The translations under genes and the position numbers were made by a program. The notes beneath the pieces were generated by a model. The model was not told the origin of the DNA. It did no database searches and was given only the letters and a program-made list of their open reading frames with translations. 64,000 nt of DNA from CAVPDE01 sp964580575 (GTDB lineage Bacteria; Desulfobacterota; DSM-4660; Desulfatiglandales; HGW-15): the NCBI GenBank assembly GCA_964580575.1, contig CAZOLJ010000008.1, positions 17,875-81,874 on the forward strand, in the 5' to 3' direction. The stretch's first letter is position 1; the number at the start of each line of letters is the position of its first letter. Of the stretch, positions 1 through 8,340 are shown one piece after another.

Positions 1-25
1 GCCTGAGCCCTCGGCTCCCTGCCCC

Positions 26-275
26 TCAACCCGCTCTTCGCATCAGAATCAGATACTCGCACTTGTAGAGGCCCTCGACGAAATGGCGGATGATCTCGCT
101 CTCATCATCGGCCAGGGAAGGGGAGGTCATGAGGTGCCTCAGCCGGTCGTTCCACCTTGAGGACGCACCTGCAGGGGCTGTGTGCGGGATAAAGGGCATT
201 GAAGACCGTGAGTTCCCACCCCAGAGAGTCTTCACCGGATTTGTAGTAATGTGCAGTGGAGTTGGGCTTGGTCAC
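26..275 (-). pseudogene. small gene with an apparent frameshift, function unknown
   Basis: Two overlapping reading frames each carry protein-like sequence. From a GTG at 275 (in frame with, and 22 bases past, the lipid-kinase stop) the first frame reads TKPNSTAHYYKSGEDSLGWE and continues to about LYPAHSP. A different frame then carries RWNDRLRHLM and a plausible C-terminus ending GLYKCEYLILMRRAG at 26. Joined by a one-base shift near positions 150-180 they would give one protein of about 82 residues. I do not recognise the family. It lies directly behind the lipid-kinase gene on the same strand, so it was probably its co-transcribed partner. The shift may be a real mutation or a sequence error; the second frame alone, from a GTG at 235, is the only other candidate. 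Confidence 0.35.
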
Positions 276-296
276 GACGAAAAGAGGATTCCTGTG

Positions 297-1163
297 CTAA
301 GCTTTCATTCTCAGAGCTCCAGGCAGAACTTTGAAATGGAACTCCTTTGCCTCCCATGCCGCATCACCGTCTGTCTGCATGGGTAAGGGTCTTTCCAAGA
401 CCACGGACACCTGTTCGCCTGTTCGATAGAATCCCACGCGGTTGCCTACCGTCAAAGAGGTCACCCCTCCGACAAGGGATGATATCGCTCCCGTGTGGAG
501 AACACGAACGTGCAATCTTCCATCGTCGAGCCGGGCACCGGGCATCACCTTGAGACCATAGCCGTAGTAGGGCTGTTTCATGATCATGAGGCTGAGCAAA
601 GAACCTGTTTCGAGGGAGCGCCCATTCATGGCGATGCGGGCCTTAACGCCCCTAAAGTCCCTGCAATAGGCTACCAGAAACGCTCTCAGATAAGCCTTGA
701 AACCGGAAGTGCCCCGGGCTTTGTATTCGTCCCTCTTTTGAATGACGACGCCTTCCAACCCGACGGATACCATAAAGGCCAGCCTAGTTTCGTCGCACCG
801 GATAAGGTCAAAGTCATGGATTTGGCACCTTCTGATCCGCGCCGCCACCTCTGCAATGCTCCCGCGGATGTGCAGGGCATAACGCATGGCATTTCCGCTT
901 CCGAGTGGAATATACGCGATGGGCCTCTCCTTGGTGTCGATCGCGTTGATGACGTCGGAAAGGCTTCCGTCACCCCCGGCCACGACGAGAACGTCGCATG
1001 TTCCGGCAAGATCCCGGGCACAGGTCAGAAACTCTTGTTTTGAAGTTGTGTCGAGTCCGTAGACCCCGGCTTGCAGGATCCGGGCTGCTTGGGCAAGCAA
1101 CTCTCGCCTCCTGGGAACGCTGAGGTTCCCGGAAGCAGGGTTGGTGATAATCGAGTAGCGCAT
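297..1163 (-). CDS. diacylglycerol kinase family lipid kinase (YegS/DgkB-like)
   Basis: Transfers phosphate from ATP to a lipid such as diacylglycerol or a sphingoid-like base at the inner face of the membrane; the exact substrate cannot be read. The N-terminus shows the family nucleotide signature ITNPASGN near residues 5-12, the glycine loop VVAGGDGSLSDVINAI near 60-75 and the PLGSGNAMRYAL motif near 88-99, followed by the C-terminal beta-sandwich half (NAD-kinase/DAGK fold). About 288 residues is normal for the family. The reading frame extends 57 bases further upstream, but ATG 1163 is chosen because it begins the conserved strand MRYSIITNP and lies 4 bases after the stop of the dual-CxxC gene, which implies translational coupling. 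Confidence 0.85.
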   Translation of the reverse strand: MRYSIITNPASGNLSVPRRRELLAQAARILQAGVYGLDTTSKQEFLTCARDLAGTCDVLVVAGGDGSLSDVINAIDTKERPIAYIPLGSGNAMRYALHIRGSIAEVAARIRRCQIHDFDLIRCDETRLAFMVSVGLEGVVIQKRDEYKARGTSGFKAYLRAFLVAYCRDFRGVKARIAMNGRSLETGSLLSLMIMKQPYYGYGLKVMPGARLDDGRLHVRVLHTGAISSLVGGVTSLTVGNRVGFYRTGEQVSVVLERPLPMQTDGDAAWEAKEFHFKVLPGALRMKA

Positions 1164-1167
1164 GGAG

Positions 1168-1350
1168 TTATAACCCGTCGCAGCGGATGCCGGCCAGGGC
1201 TTCCTCGATGCCTTCGTCAAGGAACTGGGCCAAAAGGCGAATAGGGTAGTCCACGCTGCAAGCCCTGCAGCGAAGCAACACTTCCCGTCAGGTCTTCTTG
1301 AGACGGAGATTGGCTCCGCACTTTGGACAGGCGATGTCTGTTTTCCTCAT
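1168..1350 (-). CDS. probable selenoprotein, small dual-CxxC zinc-ribbon protein with in-frame UGA
   Basis: Sixty residues if UGA at 1290-1288 is read as selenocysteine. Residues 1-20 carry CPKC at 8-11; Sec would be residue 21; residues 22-60 carry CRAC at 28-31 and a helical tail ending AGIRCDGL. The frame runs unbroken through the UGA, and both halves are needed to make one four-Cys zinc ribbon. A perfect 7-bp hairpin begins 15 nt after the UGA (listed separately). I recall that databases describe a dual-CXXC-motif small (seleno)protein family in Deltaproteobacteria; this matches it in size and layout. A GGAGG tract lies upstream of ATG 1350, somewhat far at about 17 nt. It sits 4 bases before the lipid kinase in the same operon. 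The alternative is a Cys codon mutated to a stop. Confidence 0.7.
1254..1272 (-). promoter_or_regulatory. candidate bacterial SECIS hairpin
   Basis: On the minus-strand mRNA the arms CGCUGCA and UGCAGCG pair perfectly around a GGGCU loop. The loop starts 22 nt after the UGA and opens with G. Both points fit the published bacterial SECIS pattern: a small apical loop with G in its first two positions, roughly 16-37 nt from the UGA. E. coli fdhF has a similar short stem with a GGUCU-type loop. The stem lies inside the coding sequence for the second CxxC. Confidence 0.6.
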
Positions 1351-1380
1351 GATGTTTTGCGTTTCATCCCCCTCCAACAG

Positions 1381-1401
1381 CCCCTCCCATCAAGGGAGGG
1401 G
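1381..1401. repeat. C-rich/G-rich palindrome of a dispersed family
   Basis: CCCCTCCC and GGGAGGGG arms flank a 5-base loop between the DUF748 gene and the selenoprotein gene. The same C-rich/G-rich palindrome, with variable loop, appears near 13998, 16770, 21024, 33134 and 58238. It could also reduce read-through between genes. Confidence 0.5.
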
Positions 1402-1428
1402 AGAGGTGCAGGGACACTGTGAGAGATC

Positions 1429-4400
1429 TTATTTCCCTGCGCCCAGGTTCAATTTGCAGGCCACCATCCCGTCCGTCAGATCCTTCGAAGCCGCCGGTTC
1501 CAGGGTCGAAAGTCTTGACGCTTCAAGCCCTGCCGGGCCGGTCAACTCCAACCGGATGGCCTCGGCCCTCTGGCGAGCCGTCTCGGCCAGCCTGGCCTCT
1601 CCAAGGGGTTCTGTTTCGAGGAGCTTGTCGTAGATCCTTTGATAGAGGTCCGGACCGGCATCGCCTTGGCCGGCTGCAGCTTCAGCCTTTTGCTCGCCTG
1701 ATGATTTCTCAGCGGGTTTCTCGAACGATTTCTTGAGCTCGGCCAGGGCATCAGGTGAAAACCTTTTGCTGTAGATCATCTCCATGGCCTTCTGTGATTT
1801 CAGATCGGAGAAGTCCATCGGCCCCGGGTCCTCTTCAGGCTTCAGCTGGATGCCTGCCTGGATGGCAATCTCCCACCTGAGACTCAGGGACTTCATCGCC
1901 TCAGCGTCGGCTTTCGCATTGAAAGATCCTTGAACCTCCAGCTTCAAGTTGGGACGCTGTTTCAGGGCACCGGCCAGCTGTTTGAGTTTTTCCCGTTCCG
2001 GGGGTGGAAGCGTGATGCTGCCCGGCTCAAAGCCTACCGAGTCGAGGTTCTCCGAATCAACGCCGATCAGTCTTCCAATGATTGCAAAAGGGGCTGTGAT
2101 GATCTTGGTGAAGAGATTGACAATAGCCTTCAAGATGACCTGCCCGAAACTGAATTGCGGGTTGTCGAGGTCGCCGCTCACAGGCAGTCCAAGGTCGATT
2201 CTTCCATCCGCGTCTTTCAGGAGTGCGAGTGCCAGGTCAAGAGGCAGGTTCATGGCGCCGGGGCTTTCTACCTTTTCCCCCAGAGTAAGTTGGTCCATGA
2301 TGATGCGGTGGTCCCCAAGCAGTTTGCTCTCCTTGATTTTGTATTGCACGTCAACGGAAAGCTTGCCCGAAGCGATCCTGTAGCCGGCAAACCTTGCGGA
2401 ATAGGGAGTCAGGGAAGTCATCTCCACGTTGCGGAACACCAGTTTGACCTCTGTGTTGGCTCTAGGGTTAAAGGGATTCAAGGCTCCATCGATCTTGGCC
2501 AGACCGTACTCGTCCACGCGGCCGTCAAGCTTCATTCCCGCAAGGCTCTTGCTGTCTGTAGAAAGCCCTGAGATCACTCCCTTGAGTTCGTGAATGAGGG
2601 CGGAAAACTGCGGCCGCAGGAGCAGGTCGGCAAACTGGAGCCTTCCTTTCTCAAGGAGGACCCTTCGAATCTTGATGGGAGGCAGTTTTTCATCTTTTGC
2701 CGGCTTTTGCTGATCAGAGGAGGCCTCGGTCCCTTGCTTGAGGACTTCCTTGATATTGATGGTCCCGTCTTCATTGATAATGAGCTTTGTGCCCAGTTCG
2801 ATCAGCCGGACCTCCTGGATGTCCACCCGCATGGGCGACAAGGCGAACTTGATCCCGTCGTTCTGAAGCCTGCTCCAAGCCACCAGAGTCTCACCGGTGT
2901 GGACTTCCTTGATGTGAAATTGGGAGATGGTCGCATTGCCGTCAAAGGTCAGGTCATTGCTGCCGCCCTTGAGGGCGTACGTCACCTTTCCGTTCGCAGA
3001 GACTGTACCGGAGGCAAGGGTGATTGCCGGGAAGGAAAGAAAATAGGATTGAAGGGCAGGAAGAGACAGGTCCGACACCTTGACACTGGCTTCGAGGGAA
3101 GGGGTGAGGGAAAGGATGTCGCCCGTGACAAAAAACTCTCCCCCCTGTCTCAGGGCAGATTGAAATTCAAACTGAAAAGGATTCTTCTCCGGATAGTGAA
3201 AACCGGTGAGCTTGAAATGCAGTCTTTCGAGGTCAAGCTGGGTCGGGTTCGGGAAGCGGCGATCCGTGACCTGGGCCCCGAATTCGCTGACCTCGACAGT
3301 GCCGACTCCAAGCTGCCAGGCCGGCTCATTGGGGGCGCTCTGTTGGGTCTGCTCCTGCGCAGAGGGGATCTTCGTCTCCATCAGTCTGAGCCAGTCTATC
3401 GTGCCCTTCTCGTCCAAGGAGGCCTTGGCCGTGCCTCCGCGGACATTCACCTCTTCGACAGAAATTTTTCTCTCCAGGAGATTAAGGCTTGCGCCCGATG
3501 TCTCGATCGTGCCGACCTGGAGCATCGGCTCTGTCTGGCTGTCCGGCCGGAGAGCGATGTCGTAGAATTCTGCCGACAGGCCCTCCACGACGGCTTGCAT
3601 CGTTTGGGCTGACATCTCCAGAGAAGCGGAGAGGCTGACCTGAATTCTTCCCAGGCTGACATTGACCGGGTCAAGGCGGCTTTCGTCCGCAAAGTCAACG
3701 CCCACCTCTTTCACCTCCACCCGTTGTAAGGCCGCCCGCCACGGTGGCTCGAATGAGGAGTCTTCTTTAGGCATATCCTGGTCGGCGCTCTCCTTGGGCG
3801 CAATGAACAGGTCTAGCCAGTTGATCCGACCGTTCTCGTTCAAGGATGCAGAGATCTTTCCCTTTGAAACGTCCATGTGGCCGATGACCAGTTCTCTCTT
3901 GTCCAGGTTGAAACGACCCTCTTTTACGTCCACCTCGGCCATTTGAAGTAGGGTTCCTGCTTTGTCGCGCGCCTCAAGGGAAAGGTCGTAAACCTTGAAA
4001 TGCAAGCCTTCAATGCCGAGGTGGGGTTGCTCTTGGGTGAGGGCAAAACGGTAACGGAGTTCAAGATCAAAAGAGCCCTCAGGCTTCTTGACCAGGAGTT
4101 GGTCCCGGATGAACTGCCACACCGTGGCCACCCTGATTTTTTCGAAGGAGAGAGTTCCTTCGGACCAAACCGGGTGGAGCGACACCTCACCACGCCAGCG
4201 AAGAGTGCTCCCATCCGGCATCGTGGCTGCGATGGTATACGGCCCGCGTCGTTCGGGGATCGTGGTCAGTTCGTTGATCTCCAGGTTGAGAGGTTGGAGG
4301 GTGACCTTTGCCGGGGTAGTCACCCGATGGTCCGAAACATCGACGGAGCCGGACTGGACCAGGAACTGCCGCAAGATCATGCGAGTGGGAGGGGATTCCT

Positions 4401-4857
4401 CTTGCGGCTTTTGCCCTTCTTCGCCGACTGCCGCCGCAGCCAGTTCTAAGAGGTTCAGCTTCCCGTCCTTTCTCATAAGGACGTTGACACGGGGTTCGTC
4501 AAGGCGGATGAGGGCAAAGGTAGAAGCCCGGTTTTTCAGGCTGGAGAACAACTCGAAATTGGTGAACAGTTCCTTGAACCGCAGAATGGGCGTGGCGTCG
4601 TCCTGTTCTTTCAAATCGAGATTTCGAATGGAAAGCGTGAAGGTATAAGGATTGGTGGCCACCTCCTCGATGGTGAGCTGGCGGTTCAGGCTCTGGGTGA
4701 CATATTTGATCGCCTGCTGTTTGATCACATAAGGGACGAGAAAGAATCCGACCGCGGTGTAGAGAAGGAGGGCCCCTGCGACGATGAGAAAGATTTTGCT
4801 CCGAACAATCCTGCGAAAAATCTCTTTTGCTCTACCAGACCCTAGGTTCGTGTCCAT
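1429..4857 (-). CDS. DUF748 / AsmA-like envelope protein
   Basis: A very long (1142 aa) protein with a short cytoplasmic N-terminus, one membrane anchor near residues 18-40 (SKIFLIVAGALLLYTAVGFF) and a long repetitive beta-rich periplasmic part. It shows repeated phrases of the type LDEPRVNV, GRINWLDLF, GTIDWLRLM and GTINIKEVL, typical of DUF748/AsmA-family bridge-like proteins that span the periplasm and are linked to outer-membrane lipid homeostasis. The C-terminal part (FEPGSITLPPPEREKLKQLA) resembles an OmpA/DUF748 tail. The reading frame opens at 5013, but ATG 4857 is chosen: it has GGAGG just upstream and lies about 90 bases inside a clear promoter at 4982-4954, so the longer start would precede transcription. 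Precise function in this organism is unknown. Confidence 0.85.
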   Translation of the reverse strand: MDTNLGSGRAKEIFRRIVRSKIFLIVAGALLLYTAVGFFLVPYVIKQQAIKYVTQSLNRQLTIEEVATNPYTFTLSIRNLDLKEQDDATPILRFKELFTNFELFSSLKNRASTFALIRLDEPRVNVLMRKDGKLNLLELAAAAVGEEGQKPQEESPPTRMILRQFLVQSGSVDVSDHRVTTPAKVTLQPLNLEINELTTIPERRGPYTIAATMPDGSTLRWRGEVSLHPVWSEGTLSFEKIRVATVWQFIRDQLLVKKPEGSFDLELRYRFALTQEQPHLGIEGLHFKVYDLSLEARDKAGTLLQMAEVDVKEGRFNLDKRELVIGHMDVSKGKISASLNENGRINWLDLFIAPKESADQDMPKEDSSFEPPWRAALQRVEVKEVGVDFADESRLDPVNVSLGRIQVSLSASLEMSAQTMQAVVEGLSAEFYDIALRPDSQTEPMLQVGTIETSGASLNLLERKISVEEVNVRGGTAKASLDEKGTIDWLRLMETKIPSAQEQTQQSAPNEPAWQLGVGTVEVSEFGAQVTDRRFPNPTQLDLERLHFKLTGFHYPEKNPFQFEFQSALRQGGEFFVTGDILSLTPSLEASVKVSDLSLPALQSYFLSFPAITLASGTVSANGKVTYALKGGSNDLTFDGNATISQFHIKEVHTGETLVAWSRLQNDGIKFALSPMRVDIQEVRLIELGTKLIINEDGTINIKEVLKQGTEASSDQQKPAKDEKLPPIKIRRVLLEKGRLQFADLLLRPQFSALIHELKGVISGLSTDSKSLAGMKLDGRVDEYGLAKIDGALNPFNPRANTEVKLVFRNVEMTSLTPYSARFAGYRIASGKLSVDVQYKIKESKLLGDHRIIMDQLTLGEKVESPGAMNLPLDLALALLKDADGRIDLGLPVSGDLDNPQFSFGQVILKAIVNLFTKIITAPFAIIGRLIGVDSENLDSVGFEPGSITLPPPEREKLKQLAGALKQRPNLKLEVQGSFNAKADAEAMKSLSLRWEIAIQAGIQLKPEEDPGPMDFSDLKSQKAMEMIYSKRFSPDALAELKKSFEKPAEKSSGEQKAEAAAGQGDAGPDLYQRIYDKLLETEPLGEARLAETARQRAEAIRLELTGPAGLEASRLSTLEPAASKDLTDGMVACKLNLGAGK

Positions 4858-4953
4858 TCTTTCCCCTCCCTCCATCGGCAAAGGCGATGTTTCCTTGGGC
4901 CGACAGGTGAGTCCCGCATCAATTCTTTTCCCAAAACCGCCTGATTTTTCGAG

Positions 4954-4982
4954 AGTATAGAGTTGGCGCCCTCTACTGTCAA
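4954..4982 (-). promoter_or_regulatory. sigma-70-type promoter for the DUF748 gene
   Basis: On the minus strand TTGACA (4982-4977), 17-base spacer, TATACT (4959-4954). It is near-consensus and gives a leader of about 90 bases to ATG 4857. Confidence 0.7.
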
Positions 4983-5121
4983 GGCATGCATCCATGGCAT
5001 TGCCGCCGTCCATTCATAGACGATCTCGTGGAGTTAAAGCCCCCTGTTAGTATGTGAGCAATCACTATCATGAAGAATATAACAATTTGATATAACTTAT
5101 AAATTCAGCACAAAAAACTAA

Positions 5122-5149
5122 TTGACACACGAGAATTCCGGAGTATATT
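5122..5149 (+). promoter_or_regulatory. sigma-70-type promoter for the 44-aa membrane peptide
   Basis: TTGACA at 5122-5127, 16-base spacer, TATATT at 5144-5149, in an AT-rich stretch. A long palindrome immediately follows the -10 box, as expected for a repressed promoter. Confidence 0.6.
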
Positions 5150-5155
5150 AATAGT

Positions 5156-5182
5156 TAACGATTGCTCAGTAAGTAATCGTTA
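5156..5182. promoter_or_regulatory. palindromic operator, likely bound by the neighbouring TetR protein
   Basis: Arms TAACGATT (5156-5163) and AATCGTTA (5175-5182) are perfect inverted repeats, and inner positions also partly match (core CGATT-GCTCA-GTAAGTAATCG). It overlaps the predicted transcription start. A related half-site TGAGCAATCA lies at 5055-5064. The TetR gene 250 bases downstream is the obvious candidate binder; that link is inference. Confidence 0.55.
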
Positions 5183-5269
5183 GCCTTTGGAGCGGCGCCA
5201 GGGAAAGGGTAAGAAAATTCTCCGAGAGGCTTTCGAAGAGACGAAAATCACTTACAAAGGAGAATGGAA

Positions 5270-5404
5270 ATGGAATCTAAGAATGAAAACACAGAGGGCA
5301 AGGGAAAACTCGGGACTTATGTGCGTTGGTTTTTCGTGGGAGCTTTTGGTCTGATCATCCTATTTACGGTGATCATGGCGGCATACAGAAAGTTCGGGGG
5401 CTAG
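5270..5404 (+). CDS. small single-span membrane protein (44 aa), unknown function
   Basis: Encodes a charged polar head (ESKNENTEGKGK), then one hydrophobic helix around residues 18-38 (WFFVGAFGLIILFTVIMAAY) and a short basic tail ending RKFGG. Translation probably starts at the second ATG (5270), because AAAGGAG at 5257-5263 is 6-7 bases before it and too close to the ATG at 5264. The gene has its own promoter and operator and converges with the TetR gene. Such peptides are often subunits or modulators of an inner-membrane complex; nothing more specific can be said. Confidence 0.6.
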   Translation: MESKNENTEGKGKLGTYVRWFFVGAFGLIILFTVIMAAYRKFGG

Positions 5405-5431
5405 CGAAGGGCAACCTCTCCTCTGCAACTC

Positions 5432-6031
5432 TCAGCGCACGCTGATAGAGTCCCTGTAAACCTTCCACAGTTCGGAATATTTTTCGGTTAGATCGAACTT
5501 GTAGCCGCTCAGAGCCCAGATATTGACAAGACCCTGGATCATTCCGAAAAGAAGCAGTGCAGCGGCTTCGAGGTTGATGTCTTCCCTGATGAGACCGGCC
5601 CGAACTCCGTCGGCGAGGAGCAGCTTCAGCCGGTCAACATAGATCTGGATATTGTCTGAGACTTTCTTGTTCAGTGACTTGTCGCCGAAACTGATGATCT
5701 CCGCCAGCACCAGGAAGGAGAGCCCTCGTCTTTGCTCGATCCTGGAAAGGTGCGATCTCAGGATTTCATCGAGGATGTCCACGGAAGTGAAGCCCACGCT
5801 TCCAGCCATGTCGATGTCGTGGAGCAACCCGTCCGCCACACTGTCCGCCAGAAAGGATAAGATCTCCGTTTTGCTCTTGAAGTGGCGATAGATCGCGGCT
5901 TCCGAGATTCCAACCTCCTTGGCCATATTCCTCACGGTCACGTGCTCACTGCCGGCCCTCATGATCAGTTTCCTAGCCGCATCCATGATCTGCTTCTTTC
6001 TGATGCTGGTGCTCTTGTGTCCTTGTGCCAC
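5432..6031 (-). CDS. TetR/AcrR family transcriptional regulator
   Basis: N-terminal TetR helix-turn-helix (QIMDAARKLIMRAGSEHVTV, then AKEVGISEAAIYRHFKSKTE) in about residues 10-55, and an all-helical ligand-binding C-terminal domain. About 199 residues from the GTG at 6031, which has a GGGAGG Shine-Dalgarno tract at the right distance; the longer in-frame ATG starts upstream lack one. It converges with the small membrane-protein gene whose promoter carries the palindrome at 5156-5182, so it is the likely repressor of that promoter. Many TetR proteins of this shape sense acyl-CoA or hydrophobic compounds, but the ligand is not visible here. Confidence 0.85.
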   Translation of the reverse strand: MAQGHKSTSIRKKQIMDAARKLIMRAGSEHVTVRNMAKEVGISEAAIYRHFKSKTEILSFLADSVADGLLHDIDMAGSVGFTSVDILDEILRSHLSRIEQRRGLSFLVLAEIISFGDKSLNKKVSDNIQIYVDRLKLLLADGVRAGLIREDINLEAAALLLFGMIQGLVNIWALSGYKFDLTEKYSELWKVYRDSISVR

Positions 6032-6141
6032 GATCCCCTCCCTGTCAAAAGACTGAACCATCCCAAGCCCTGTTCCGAAGAAGCCCGCCCTTGTGCTCGA
6101 AATGCGGCCCATTATAGCAACCAACTCTCAAAAGTCTATCT

Positions 6142-6762
6142 CTAATCCTTCTTGCCCCAGGTTTCTTCAAGGAACCGGTCTCTCCCAGAACCCCAGCGGT
6201 AATATTTGTATCGAATCGGATTCTTGATGTAGTAGTCCTGGTGATAATCCTCTGCGCTGTAGAATGTCATGGCCGGACGGATTTCCGTGACAATCGGCTT
6301 TCCGAACTTTCGAGATTCCTGCAAGCGGTTTCTGGATTCCAGCGCCTGTCGTCTTTGTTCCTCGTTGTGGTAGAAGATGGCAGTTCGGTACTGGGATCCG
6401 ATGTCCACGAACTGACCGCTGTTCTGAGTAGGATCGATGTTCTTCCAGAAAACGTCGAGCAGTTGAGCGTAAGAGACTTTTGCAGGATCATAGGTCACCT
6501 CAAGGGCCTCCAGATGCCCTGTTTTTCCTGCGGACACTTGCTCGTAGGTCGGATCCTTTTCCGCCCCCCCCGTGTACCCGGAGGTAGAGGATATTACGCC
6601 GTCCAGTTTGTCAAAAGGCGGCTCCATACACCAGAAGCAGCCACCCGCAAAAGTTGCTTTCTCGAATCTCTGTTCGGAAACATTCCCCTTTGTTGAATCG
6701 CCTGAAGCGCTTGTTGCAATCATAACTATCATCCCCAAAGTCAAAACAAATGATTTCAGCAT
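6142..6762 (-). CDS. msrA: peptide-methionine (S)-S-oxide reductase, exported
   Basis: Reduces the S-epimer of methionine sulfoxide in proteins using thioredoxin-like donors. The active-site motif GCFWCMEPPF (about residues 39-48, catalytic Cys first), the SGYTGG loop and the QYRTAIFYH segment identify MsrA. Residues 1-22 form a signal peptide ending near ATSASGD, so the enzyme probably acts in the periplasm. There is no fused MsrB domain and no MsrB gene beside it. The second ATG (6762) is preferred, since GGAGG is 8 bases upstream of it but only 2 from the first. It is divergent from the acyl-CoA synthetase gene. Confidence 0.93.
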   Translation of the reverse strand: MLKSFVLTLGMIVMIATSASGDSTKGNVSEQRFEKATFAGGCFWCMEPPFDKLDGVISSTSGYTGGAEKDPTYEQVSAGKTGHLEALEVTYDPAKVSYAQLLDVFWKNIDPTQNSGQFVDIGSQYRTAIFYHNEEQRRQALESRNRLQESRKFGKPIVTEIRPAMTFYSAEDYHQDYYIKNPIRYKYYRWGSGRDRFLEETWGKKD

Positions 6763-6858
6763 GACCATCCCCTCCTTCTGCCTTTCCCCATCCTGAGGAA
6801 GAAGAAGTTGTCATCACAGTAAGCACGATTCATAGAAAATCAGCAAAGCAGAATTTCT

Positions 6859-6888
6859 TTGACGATCCTGATGACTCACAGGTATATG
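6859..6888 (+). promoter_or_regulatory. candidate promoter for the acyl-CoA synthetase operon
   Basis: TTGACG at 6859-6864, 18-base spacer, TATATG at 6883-6888. It places the transcription start near 6895 and supports the TTG start at 6925 over the in-frame ATG at 6859, which lies inside the promoter. Confidence 0.4.
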
Positions 6889-6924
6889 AAAATCCGTACA
6901 GAGGAAAAGGGAGGAGGGTTTACG

Positions 6925-8340
6925 TTGGAAGCGGCACTGAAGAAGTTTCTTGAACCTCAAAGCGTCGCAGTCATCGGAGCCTCGGCCACGGCCGGCAAAG
7001 GTGGGAACGATATCATCAGGAATATTCAAAGCAATGATTTCCGCGGGAACCTCTATCTCGTGAACCCCAGGGGAGGAGAGATCCTGGGGGTCAGGGTTTT
7101 CAAATCCATCGCTGATCTTCCTGCGGGCATTGACCTTGCCGTGCTCGTCCTGCCTGCCTCAGCCAGCATCCAGGCGTTGAAAGAGTGCGCCGAAAAGGGA
7201 ATGAAAGCGGCGGTAATGGTGGCAGGAGGTTTCGCCGAAGTCGATGACCAGGGAGAAGAACTCCAGGAGGAAATTCTCAAAGTCGTCCGGGAGACGGGAA
7301 TGCGTGTTCTGGGGCCGAACACGTCGGGACTTCTCTCCATGCCGCAACATGTTGCAGCCAGTTTTTTCCCCCTCGGGAAGGTCCCTCGTGGAAACATCTC
7401 CTACATTGCTCAAACAGGGAACTTCGCTACCCACAGCATGCGCTACATCATGTCATCGGAAAACTACGGCGTGGCGCGAGTGATCGGGCTGGGAAACAAA
7501 ACGGATGTGGAGGAGAGTGAGGCCCTCGAGTATCTGGGGGAGGATCCTGAGACAAAGGCCATATTGCTCTACCTGGAAAGCTTCAAGAGACCCAGGCGTT
7601 TCCTGGAGGTTGCTCGAAAAGTGACGCGTCATAAACCGGTCCTGTTGCTCAAAGGAGGAAGCACGGAGAAGGGAGCCAAGGCCGCCGTCACTCACACGGC
7701 AGCCATGGCCGCGGACGATCGCCTAGTGAGCGGGGCCCTGCGCCAGGCCGGGGTGGTCCGCATGTCTAAATACTCCGACCTTGTTCTGGCTGCAAAGGCT
7801 CTTGCCCTCATGCCTCTCCCCAAGGGAAGAGGCGTGGGGGTGCTCGCTCCCTCAGGGGCCATGGCCGTTTGTATGACGGACCTCTGTGAGCGGAACCTGC
7901 AACTCCGAGTCCCGGACCTGACGGAGCCATCGCGGAGCCGCCTTCAGACCATCAGCCCAACCTTCATTCGAATGAGAAACCCTGTGGACATCTGGCCGAG
8001 CGCCACCCTCCACGGTGCAGAAACCGCCTATCGTGAAGGAATGGAGACCGTGCTGATGGACTCCCATATCGACGCGGTGGTCTCCATCCTCATGCTCACG
8101 GATGAAACCGGAGCGCCACCACTGGATTTTGTAGTGGATCTATCGCGCCGCTTTCCGCAAAAGCCGATCTACGTGAGTTGCAGCGGACAAAAGAAACATA
8201 TGGAAGCGGCCAAGGCTTTTCTCGAGCCAAGAGGGGTTCCCACTTTTTGGTTTGCCGAAGAGGCGCTGGAAGCGCTGAGCTTTGCCATACAGTGCCGGGA
8301 AGCCATGGAGCGAAAGGGGAGGCCAGGTCATGAGGGCTGA
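6925..8340 (+). CDS. NDP-forming acyl-CoA synthetase, alpha-type (CoA-binding) protein
   Basis: Resembles the alpha half of ADP-forming acetate/acyl-CoA synthetases. It has an N-terminal CoA-binding Rossmann domain (EPQSVAVIGASATAGKGG at about residues 11-28), then succinyl-CoA-ligase-like domains with GPNTSGLL and IAQTGNFA. The region KAAVTHTAAMAADDRLVSGAL carries the histidine that is phosphorylated during catalysis in this family. About 471 residues; no ATP-grasp (beta) domain is present, and none is encoded in the window. The start is taken as TTG 6925 behind GGGAGGAGGG. It overlaps the next gene by 11 bases, so the two are translationally coupled. The acyl substrate is unknown. Confidence 0.8.
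   Translation: MEAALKKFLEPQSVAVIGASATAGKGGNDIIRNIQSNDFRGNLYLVNPRGGEILGVRVFKSIADLPAGIDLAVLVLPASASIQALKECAEKGMKAAVMVAGGFAEVDDQGEELQEEILKVVRETGMRVLGPNTSGLLSMPQHVAASFFPLGKVPRGNISYIAQTGNFATHSMRYIMSSENYGVARVIGLGNKTDVEESEALEYLGEDPETKAILLYLESFKRPRRFLEVARKVTRHKPVLLLKGGSTEKGAKAAVTHTAAMAADDRLVSGALRQAGVVRMSKYSDLVLAAKALALMPLPKGRGVGVLAPSGAMAVCMTDLCERNLQLRVPDLTEPSRSRLQTISPTFIRMRNPVDIWPSATLHGAETAYREGMETVLMDSHIDAVVSILMLTDETGAPPLDFVVDLSRRFPQKPIYVSCSGQKKHMEAAKAFLEPRGVPTFWFAEEALEALSFAIQCREAMERKGRPGHEG

Noticed and set aside
6142..6762. Check of msrA for selenocysteine
   Set aside because: The active site is an ordinary Cys (GCFWC) with no UGA.
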